NCBI RefSeq assembly: GCF_002811945.1
Contig: NZ_NPDX01000001.1
Span: 1,124,501 to 1,188,500 of the forward strand
Direction: 5' to 3'
Source: Leptospira harrisiae
GTDB taxonomy: Bacteria > Spirochaetota > Leptospiria > Leptospirales > Leptospiraceae
DNA: 64,000 nucleotides
In this document: one piece after another, positions 57,418 to 64,000 of the stretch
How positions within the stretch are numbered: position 1 is the first letter of the stretch
Layout: every line of letters starts with the position of its first letter
Notes under the pieces: generated by a model
What the model saw: the letters and a program-made list of their open reading frames with translations, nothing else
What the model was told of the DNA's origin: nothing
Databases searched by the model: none
Made by a program: the position numbers and the translations under genes

Positions 57418-59388
57418 TTAGTTTGATACGGCAGGATTCTCTGCCGTGATTCCAAACCACTCGACGATAAATTGAAGAGTGGTTCTTCCTTGGTAAAAAT
57501 TCTCTTCCAAACTTCCTACCAAATCAAAACTTCCATGTTCTGACATAAACTTTTGGAATTCTTCGCCCTTATTCCAAATCATATACTTTAAGGAACCACT
57601 TCCAATCAAATGGAATCGAACATGTTTTCCTCCACTAAGTGGAGTTAGGTGGATTGCTTTTGCATTTTTAATCGCAAGTTTGATATCGGGATTCCCTTGT
57701 CCAAAAGGTTCCAAGTCTTTCCATTCTTTGAGTAATCTTTCACCGATTTCTTCTGTGAGGACGGTAAAATCTGTTTCAATCGAATGAACTTTGGGTTTAT
57801 CTTTGTCAACGGACAACCAAGCTTTAGCAGCCTGATACAATGCGGATTCAAAGGCGGGGATTTGGTCGATTTTGATAGAAAATCCGCCGGCTTCCGGGTG
57901 CCCACCGAAATGTAGGAAATGGTCAGAGAGAGATTCTAATAGTTCTAAAACATTTTCGGGACCATAGGAACGAATGCTTCCTCTCGCATCACCATTGTCA
58001 GGTGCAAGAAAGATGGCAGGTTTTTTGTAAGTATCCACCATCCTAGTGGCCACAATTCCGCTGACCCCGGGTTCCATATCAGGTTCATAACAAAATACGA
58101 CTTCGTGTGCGGTTCGTTCTGGTTTTCTCTGGAAATAACGTTCCACCCGGTCCATATTGCGTTTGGTTCGTTCTTTTCTTTCTTCATTGATGGAAAGAAG
58201 TTGTTTGGCCTTGGTTTTAGCTTCCAAACTAGTTTCTGATAATAACAAAGAAACCGCTTCCTCCGTTTTTCCCATCCGACCAGCGGAATTTAAAACCGGA
58301 CCTATCGACCAACCTAAATCTTTTGTGGTAACACCTTGGGGGCTCAGTTTCAGTTCTTTTAAAAGTTCGGATAAACCTTTTCGTTTTTTATCACCAACAT
58401 AGAGTTTGGTGAGTGAGTTTAATGCAAGTTTAACAAAATGCCTGTTTTCCCCAATAAGAGGCATCATATCAGTAATGGTTCCAATTCCTGCTAAATCAGT
58501 TTCTTCTTCCATTCCAGTAAAAAAATCAGGGATCTTGGAACATTGGTAGAAGAAAAGTTTTCTTTCCAAATCCACTGGGATTGCCGTTGTAAAGTCCTCA
58601 GGGTAAGGGAATATCGAAGTGTCATCTAAAGATAGTGAGGTGGTCATTTTTTCTTGTAATCGAATTCCATTTTGAAAGTAAATGGATTCTTTTTTACCTG
58701 TTTCTTCTTCTAATTCTATTTTCCTGTAAATTTTTCCAAATTCATCACTGAGTCGAAACAAAATAGCGGTGACTAATTTAAAGGAAAGCACTGCCGTGCA
58801 GATTTTTTTTTCAGGGTATACTGAATCTGTTCTTCTTGGGTTCACCAAAGCGCAGTTTGTTGGGATACGAACAGGAACTTCGTGGTGGTCAAGAACGATT
58901 ACCTTGATTCCTGTATTCGTAAGTTCTTCAATTTCATCGGCTTGGCTTGATCCAAAGTCGAGAGTGATGAGTAGGTCTGGTTTTACTTTTTTGATTTTTA
59001 CTAGTGCTTCCTTACAAAGACCGTAAGGATCACTTTCTGAGGAAACCATCACTTCTAAATTGATGGAAGAAAATGCGGGATGTGATTTTAAAAAGAAGGC
59101 CAGTAAACAAGTGGAACTCACTCCATCAGAATCCCTATCACCATAGAGGAGGATTTTTTTTCCTTCCTTCACAAATGATAGAATTAGTTCTACTGCCGTC
59201 GAAAGATCGGGAAGTGAGAAAGGTGAGTGCAAACAAGAAAAGTCGGATGTGAGCAGTTCTTTGGGATGAATGTTGCGAAGGCCCTCTCTTTTATCGACTA
59301 AGTAACGTAAGAGGGGGCGTTTCGAATCCACTTTGGTTCTTACTTCGGAAAGTAAAGGTCCGAAGTGAACCTTGGTTACATGATGCAA
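57418..59388 (-). CDS. recJ: Single-stranded-DNA-specific exonuclease RecJ
   Basis: 5'-3' ssDNA exonuclease of recombination and mismatch repair. 656 residues, DHH superfamily: LLYGDRDSDGVSSTCLLAFF (motif I), LDHHEVPVRIP (motif III, about residue 167), then the DHHA1 region with FGGHPEAGGFSI and an OB-like C-terminus ending in QFIVEW. The start is TTG at 59388, which lies 13 nt inside the bactofilin gene; no better start is seen before conserved sequence. The family call is good, although related cyclic-dinucleotide-type DHH proteins are much shorter. Confidence 0.92.
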   Translation of the reverse strand: MHHVTKVHFGPLLSEVRTKVDSKRPLLRYLVDKREGLRNIHPKELLTSDFSCLHSPFSLPDLSTAVELILSFVKEGKKILLYGDRDSDGVSSTCLLAFFLKSHPAFSSINLEVMVSSESDPYGLCKEALVKIKKVKPDLLITLDFGSSQADEIEELTNTGIKVIVLDHHEVPVRIPTNCALVNPRRTDSVYPEKKICTAVLSFKLVTAILFRLSDEFGKIYRKIELEEETGKKESIYFQNGIRLQEKMTTSLSLDDTSIFPYPEDFTTAIPVDLERKLFFYQCSKIPDFFTGMEEETDLAGIGTITDMMPLIGENRHFVKLALNSLTKLYVGDKKRKGLSELLKELKLSPQGVTTKDLGWSIGPVLNSAGRMGKTEEAVSLLLSETSLEAKTKAKQLLSINEERKERTKRNMDRVERYFQRKPERTAHEVVFCYEPDMEPGVSGIVATRMVDTYKKPAIFLAPDNGDARGSIRSYGPENVLELLESLSDHFLHFGGHPEAGGFSIKIDQIPAFESALYQAAKAWLSVDKDKPKVHSIETDFTVLTEEIGERLLKEWKDLEPFGQGNPDIKLAIKNAKAIHLTPLSGGKHVRFHLIGSGSLKYMIWNKGEEFQKFMSEHGSFDLVGSLEENFYQGRTTLQFIVEWFGITAENPAVSN

Positions 59389-59696
59389 TTGCCAATAATT
59401 TTGGAACCGAATTCTACTTCGAGTCCCGGTGTTTTGATATCTCCAACTACCTTACCATTTTTTTTAAGTTCTACCTTTTCTTTTGCATCCACATTTCCTT
59501 TGAGGTTTCCGTGAACTACAAGGCTTCCTACTTCTACATCTGCTTCTACATCGCCTGTTTCATCGATGATGAGTTTGCCTTGAGAAGTGATTGTGCCTTT
59601 GAACTGCCCTTTGATTTTCAATGTTTGGTTGAAGGAAAGGGTTCCGCGAAACGTGATGTCGTCGCTAATGATGGTGTCTATAGATTCGTCTTTCAT
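59376..59696 (-). CDS. Bactofilin (polymer-forming cytoskeletal protein)
   Basis: 106 residues from the ATG at 59696; a TTG at 59735 would add 13 residues without a ribosome site. Short N-terminal tail, then a regular beta-helix pattern: TIISDDITFRGTLSFNQTLKIKGQFKGTI, GKLIIDETGDVEADVEVGSL, VVHGNLKGNVDAKEKVEL. Bactofilins polymerise without nucleotides and help set cell shape; in Leptospira they are linked to helical shape. Overlaps recJ by 13 nt. Confidence 0.93.
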   Translation of the reverse strand: MKDESIDTIISDDITFRGTLSFNQTLKIKGQFKGTITSQGKLIIDETGDVEADVEVGSLVVHGNLKGNVDAKEKVELKKNGKVVGDIKTPGLEVEFGSKIIGNCIM

Positions 59697-59804
59697 CGGT
59701 AGGGATAGTCTTGTTTGACTCTCGAGTTTTGGCAACTACACAAGTATTTGTCATCAAAAGGAAATAGAAAAAAGTTCATATTTCCGGGGTTTTCACTTGA
59801 GTCT

Positions 59805-59839
59805 CTGGGTCTATTCTTGAACCTGGGTCTCAAGAATAG
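59805..59839 (+). promoter_or_regulatory. Inverted and direct repeats covering the ribosome site of the next gene
   Basis: CTATTCTTGA (59811-59820) and TCAAGAATAG (59830-59839) form a perfect 10-bp stem with a 9-nt loop. CTGGGTCT occurs twice (59805-59812 and 59823-59830, 18 nt apart). The right arm ends in AATAG, next to and overlapping the AGG ribosome site before the GTG start at 59849. It could act as an operator or as an RNA switch hiding the ribosome site. Confidence 0.5.
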
Positions 59840-59848
59840 GAAAAAAAA

Positions 59849-60175
59849 GTGAAAATTAGGCGCTTCTGGAAGTCAGGGTTCATCCTGCTTTTAGCGGTTT
59901 TCATCAATCTGAATCTGGTCGATGACCGGTTTGTTTCTCCTCTCGAAGATTTGGACTTCCAATACCAATCCTACGAGTTGGAAGAAACGACTCGTGTTCT
60001 TACTTCCTCCAAAGAATCCAACCAAGTTTTGAAACTGGTTCCTTCTCGAAGAGAGGAGTCTCCGGTAAAGGTTTTGGTCATACGTTGGTCCACACTTTCG
60101 ACAGAACCTGTTTTTTTTCATGAAATTCTCATCTTATTCCACTTTCTTTACCTCCCACCTCCTGTTTTGGCTTAA
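59849..60175 (+). CDS. Small protein with hydrophobic ends, ahead of czcA
   Basis: 108 residues, GTG start with AGG 8 nt upstream. An N-terminal basic-hydrophobic segment (KSGFILLLAVFINLNLV) looks like a signal anchor. The middle is soluble and charged; the end (FHEILILFHFLYLPPPVLA) is hydrophobic. No family is recognised. It lies 75 nt before czcA, in the position where some efflux operons carry a small regulatory or accessory protein, but I see no metal motif. Moderately likely to be real. Confidence 0.55.
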   Translation: MKIRRFWKSGFILLLAVFINLNLVDDRFVSPLEDLDFQYQSYELEETTRVLTSSKESNQVLKLVPSRREESPVKVLVIRWSTLSTEPVFFHEILILFHFLYLPPPVLA

Positions 60176-60250
60176 TCGTTGCATGTAGATTAGTCTAGAA
60201 GCGGAAGCCTTTAATGGCTCTTGCGATGTTTTTTATTTGAAATAGGAATT

Positions 60251-63200
60251 ATGTTAGAAAAAATCATTCAGTTTTCCATTCACAAACGGGCCACAGTTCT
60301 CGTTTTGACAGCAGCACTCACCATTGTTGGTTTTTACAATGCGCTGCACCTTTCAATCGATGCTATTCCTGATGTGACAAACGTACAGGTATCTGCAGTG
60401 ACTTCGGTGCCTGGTCTTTCTCCTTTAGAGGTAGAACAATTTATCACTTACCCCATCGAACTTGAGTTTAACGGGATGCCTAAGGTAACAGAGATCCGGT
60501 CTATCTCAAGAACTGGTGTGAGTTCTGTGACTGTTATCTTCGAAGATGGAACGGATATCTATTTTGCAAGACAACTTGTAAATGAAAGGCTCAAACAAGC
60601 AGAGAACTTTATTCCGAAATCCTATGGAAGACCAGAACTTTCTCCCATTGCTACTGGTCTTGGCGATATTTATGAATTTGCACTAGTATCGGAAAGCCAT
60701 TCTCCGGAAGAACTCCGCACGGTGATGGAATGGGAAGTGGCAAGACAACTTCGTTCTGTCAAAGGAATCATTGATGTGAACGTGGTGGGGGGAGATGCCA
60801 AACAGTTTCAAATTAAAATCGACCCCAAACGATTGTTATCTCATAATCTAACTCTCTCTCTGATCACAGAAGCACTTGAAGGTGCCAACGTCAATCTTGG
60901 CGGTGGGTACATCCAAAAAGGGGAAGAACAGTTTGTGATTCGAGGGGAAAGCCAATTTAAATCCATTGATGATATTGCGAGGCTTTCTGTAAGAACTTCA
61001 AGAGATGGAATTCCTTTGACACTGGGCCAAATTGCTCGAGTGGAAACGGGACCTGCCCTTCGTTTTGGACTGAGTACCATGAACGGCAAACGAGAAGTTG
61101 TGGGTGGGACTGCCATGATGTTACTCGGTAGTAACTCACTTCAAGTTGTGAGCCGAGTGAAAGAAAAAATGAAAGAGATTGAATCTCGTCTTCCCCAAGG
61201 GATGAAGATCGAAGTGTATTATGACCGCTCGGAATTCATTGGCCGAACTCTTTCCACAGTATTTACCAATTTGGTGGAAGCCGCTATCATTGTTCTTGTT
61301 TGTCTCATTTTAACTTTAGGAACCGTAAAAGGGGCATTTGCCGTCGCACTTGCCATTCCTGTTTCTATGATGGTGGCCACAATTTTAATGAATGCCTTTG
61401 GCATTGTGGGAAACTTAATGTCACTGGGAGCTCTCGACTTCGGTCTTCTTGTGGATGGTTCCATTGTGATGTTAGAGTCCACACTTCATGGATTTTTACT
61501 TCGTAAAAGTTTTCTTCTTTCGAAGACTTCAGCCCAAGACATGGAAGATGGAATGGAAGAAGTGATCATGGAGTCTTGTATCAAAGTGGTGCGGGCTTCC
61601 GCTTTTAGTGTGGGAATTATTTTACTAGTATATTTGCCACTTATGACATTAGAAGGTGTGGAAGGTAGGATGTTTCGTCCGATGGCAATCACCGTTGCTT
61701 TTGCGTTAGGTGCTGCTCTTCTTTATTCCATTACCACTTTCCCAGCCCTCATGTCGTATATTTATAAAAAACCAATTTTGCATGAGTCTGCATTTTGGGA
61801 AAAGTTTCAAACTAAGTATGCGGAAGTTCTAACTTATGGGATGAAGTTCAAACGCCAGTTTACTTATGCCGGGATCGGAGTTGTTTTGTTATCGTTTATG
61901 CTCGCATCCACTCTCGGTTCCGAATTTTTACCAAGGATTGATGAAGGAGAAATTGCCATCGACATCAAACGATTGCCTTCTACTGCCATCAATCACTCAC
62001 GTGATTTGAATTTGGAAATGGAAAAGGTGATATTGAAATTTCCAGAAGCAGTGAGTGTTGTTTCAAGGCAAGGTCGGGGGGAATCGGCAGCAGAACCCAT
62101 TGGTTCGGAAGAAGGAGAGATGATGGTCAAATTGAAACCCAAAAAAGAATGGGTTTCGGCACATGATAGAGAAGAGCTGATGGAACTCATGAAAAATTCT
62201 GTGAACAACAGTGTTCCTTCTTCCTACATCAGTTTGTCACAACCCATTGAAAACCGCGTCAATGCATTGTTATCCGGTTCCAAAGCAGATATCGTGATTA
62301 AAATTTATGGTGATGATTTAAAAACACTCAAATCCATTGCAGATAATTATGCATCCAAAATCAAAAAAATCCAAGGGGCTGCCGACTTACGAGTCCAAAA
62401 ACTTTTAGGTTTACCACTTCTCGAAATCAAAATGAATCGTGGAAACATGGCGCGGTATGGGGTTCGTGCGGAAGAAATTCTCACAACCATCGAAACTCTT
62501 CGAGTGGGTGCCAATGCTGGAAAAGTTTACGAAGGTTACAAACGCTTTGATTTGATTGTTCGTTTGGATGCAGACGTAACTGACATCGGTGTCATCGAAA
62601 ACGTTCCCGTAATGACGGAACTCGGTGGAACAGTTCCTCTTGGTCAGGTCACAGACATTACGATGACAGAAGGACCAGCTGCTCTTTATCACGAAGGCTT
62701 GAAACGAAGGATCCTTGTGGAAGTAAACGTTCGTGGGCGAGATATGATTGGATTTGTAAATGATGTACAAGCAGCGACACAGTCGATTGAATCAGGATTA
62801 CCGCAAGGATACTATGTGGATTGGGGTGGCCAGTTTGAAAACTTCACTCGTGCTAAGAATCGACTTGCCATAGTGATTCCCATTGCAGGTGCCATTATTT
62901 TTGCGATGCTTTTTATAGCTTTTGGAAGTGTTTATTATGCATTGGGAGTCTTTATTTTAGTGCCTTTGTCACTTTCAGGAGGAATCCTTTCCCTTGTCAT
63001 TCGAGGCCTCCCATTTTCCATTCCAGCTGGAGTTGGATTCATTGCGGCAGCCGGTATATCAGTGTTAAACGGGGTTGTTTATGCTTCGGCTCTTAAGGAC
63101 CAATTAAAGATCACCCGTGATCCTTCTAAAGCAGTTGTGGAAGCTGCTGTGTATACCTTACGTGCTGTTGCTACCACAGAACTTGTTGCCATCATTGGAT

Positions 63201-63550
63201 TTTTACCCATGGCCATTGCATCAAGTGCAGGAGCAGAGGTGCAAAGACCACTGGCAACGGTGGTAATGGGTGGAGTTCTTGTGGCAACGATCTTATCACG
63301 TTTTCTTCTGCCCATTGCCTTTGAGTTTTTAGTCAAACTAGCACAACGTCAAGAGATCAGGCAAATGGAAAGGGAACGTAAAATGAATGAATACTTTGTA
63401 GAAGAGATGAAAAAATACAAAGCATCAGAAGTCCACGATTCCCACGGACATTCGCATCATTATGAAGCGGATCATCACGAATCACAAACGGAAGATGATT
63501 CCAAAACAAATAAACAAAATCAGAAATCTAAAAAAAGAGGACTTAAATGA
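60251..63550 (+). CDS. czcA: Heavy-metal efflux RND transporter, CzcA family
   Basis: Inner-membrane proton-driven pump that exports metal ions through a tripartite channel. The ATG at 60251 with AGGA upstream gives 1099 residues. Twelve membrane segments; the proton-relay signature of the heavy-metal class is [14 protein letters not shown], with D396 and D402 in helix four. Two large periplasmic loops are present. The last 50 residues are cytosolic and His-rich ([18 protein letters not shown]). The membrane-fusion (CzcB) and outer-membrane (CzcC) partners are not in the window. It overlaps the pyrophosphatase gene by ATGA. The ion is not known; Co/Zn/Cd type is most likely, Cu/Ag possible. 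Confidence 0.92.
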   Translation: MLEKIIQFSIHKRATVLVLTAALTIVGFYNALHLSIDAIPDVTNVQVSAVTSVPGLSPLEVEQFITYPIELEFNGMPKVTEIRSISRTGVSSVTVIFEDGTDIYFARQLVNERLKQAENFIPKSYGRPELSPIATGLGDIYEFALVSESHSPEELRTVMEWEVARQLRSVKGIIDVNVVGGDAKQFQIKIDPKRLLSHNLTLSLITEALEGANVNLGGGYIQKGEEQFVIRGESQFKSIDDIARLSVRTSRDGIPLTLGQIARVETGPALRFGLSTMNGKREVVGGTAMMLLGSNSLQVVSRVKEKMKEIESRLPQGMKIEVYYDRSEFIGRTLSTVFTNLVEAAIIVLVCLILTLGTVKGAFAVALAIPVSMMVATILMNAFGIVGNLMSLGALDFGLLVDGSIVMLESTLHGFLLRKSFLLSKTSAQDMEDGMEEVIMESCIKVVRASAFSVGIILLVYLPLMTLEGVEGRMFRPMAITVAFALGAALLYSITTFPALMSYIYKKPILHESAFWEKFQTKYAEVLTYGMKFKRQFTYAGIGVVLLSFMLASTLGSEFLPRIDEGEIAIDIKRLPSTAINHSRDLNLEMEKVILKFPEAVSVVSRQGRGESAAEPIGSEEGEMMVKLKPKKEWVSAHDREELMELMKNSVNNSVPSSYISLSQPIENRVNALLSGSKADIVIKIYGDDLKTLKSIADNYASKIKKIQGAADLRVQKLLGLPLLEIKMNRGNMARYGVRAEEILTTIETLRVGANAGKVYEGYKRFDLIVRLDADVTDIGVIENVPVMTELGGTVPLGQVTDITMTEGPAALYHEGLKRRILVEVNVRGRDMIGFVNDVQAATQSIESGLPQGYYVDWGGQFENFTRAKNRLAIVIPIAGAIIFAMLFIAFGSVYYALGVFILVPLSLSGGILSLVIRGLPFSIPAGVGFIAAAGISVLNGVVYASALKDQLKITRDPSKAVVEAAVYTLRAVATTELVAIIGFLPMAIASSAGAEVQRPLATVVMGGVLVATILSRFLLPIAFEFLVKLAQRQEIRQMERERKMNEYFVEEMKKYKASEVHDSHGHSHHYEADHHESQTEDDSKTNKQNQKSKKRGLK

Positions 63551-64000
63551 AACCTAATTATTACGTAGCACACCCTTGGCATGGATTAGAACTCGGACCA
63601 AAAGCACCAGATGAGTTGGATGTATTTATCGAACTCACTCCACAAGACACAGTTAAATATGAAATTGATAAAGCATCTGGTTTTATCCGTGTAGATAGAC
63701 CTCAAAAGTATAGCAACCGTTCGCCGACTTTGTATGGGTTCATTCCAAGAACTTATTCCGGTGAAGCATCTGGGAAACATTGTTCGGAAGTAGTTGGCCG
63801 ACCAGATATCATTGGAGACGGAGATCCTATTGACATTTGTGTACTCAGTGTGAATCCAATCACTCATGGTAATATGATTCTTACAGTAATTCCCATTGGT
63901 GGTCTTCGAATGATCGATAAAGGTGAAGCCGATGACAAAATTGTAGCTGTTCTAAAAGGGGACGAAGTGTTCGGCCAAATCAAAGACATTTCTGAGGTTC
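63547..64000 (+). CDS. ppa: Family I inorganic pyrophosphatase, partial at right edge
   Basis: Hydrolyses pyrophosphate, pulling biosynthetic reactions forward. Starts in the ATGA overlap with czcA and runs off the window after 151 codons. Conserved signature [12 protein letters not shown] with metal-binding aspartates. The N-terminus ([17 protein letters not shown]) and [26 protein letters not shown] also fit family I. Because it overlaps a metal pump its expression may be tied to that gene, but this may simply be compact packing. Confidence 0.93.
   Translation, partial: MKPNYYVAHPWHGLELGPKAPDELDVFIELTPQDTVKYEIDKASGFIRVDRPQKYSNRSPTLYGFIPRTYSGEASGKHCSEVVGRPDIIGDGDPIDICVLSVNPITHGNMILTVIPIGGLRMIDKGEADDKIVAVLKGDEVFGQIKDISEV

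Overview
The window is an ordinary, densely coded, moderately AT-rich chromosomal stretch from a spirochaete of the genus Leptospira. The assignment rests on several points: a cimA product that closely matches what I remember of the L. interrogans citramalate synthase; a long-form IspG; spirochaete-style lipoprotein signals; DUF1577-, BBP2- and DUF1499-type proteins; and several Leptospira-style hypothetical proteins. The full Kdp system and an AlkB-type alkane monooxygenase suggest a free-living or environmentally competent lineage (inference). I see no tRNA, rRNA, insertion sequence, phage or CRISPR array.

Layout. Positions 1-7716: the 5' end of a probable DUF1577 gene reading off the left edge, guaB (eukaryote-like), a LolA-like exported protein, rsmE, a small cysteine-rich lipoprotein on the opposite strand, and three conserved-looking genes of unknown function. 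Positions 7711-16855: kdpABC-kdpDE for high-affinity potassium uptake and its sensor/regulator, then an outer-membrane porin. The kdpA and porin upstream regions share a tandem TCTTAA-N5-TCTTAA element, a strong candidate KdpE site. Positions 16898-28148: a thioester-type alpha-2-macroglobulin, a membrane-anchored sulfatase-superfamily protein, and carB. Positions 28156-30858: a DUF1499 lipoprotein, a 502-bp intergenic region, a TetR regulator and AlkB, closed by a strong hairpin. Positions 30868-35876 (minus strand): ispG, DUF2339 and DUF3999-like genes in one direction. Positions 36016-45045 (plus strand): a tightly packed run of a small unknown protein, mutY, a histidine kinase and response regulator, an Smr protein, cimA, pth, a DedA protein, a Cys-rich mini-protein and rarA.

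Positions 45161-56725 hold the respiratory complex I operon nuoABCDEFHJKLMN, without nuoG or nuoI. Positions 56825-64000: acireductone dioxygenase (methionine salvage), recJ overlapping a bactofilin gene, a small hydrophobic-ended protein whose Shine-Dalgarno lies beside a hairpin arm, a CzcA-type heavy-metal RND pump with a His-rich tail, and the start of a family I inorganic pyrophosphatase running off the right edge.

Genes are packed with 4-nt ATGA or TTGA stop/start overlaps, and TTG start codons are common (rsmE, mutY, the response regulator, rarA, recJ). I found no clear new multi-gene defence or biosynthetic system. The observations most worth following are the putative KdpE box linking the porin to potassium control, the complex I gene set without its NuoG and NuoI wire subunits, the eukaryote-type IMP dehydrogenase, and the hairpin ahead of the metal-efflux genes.
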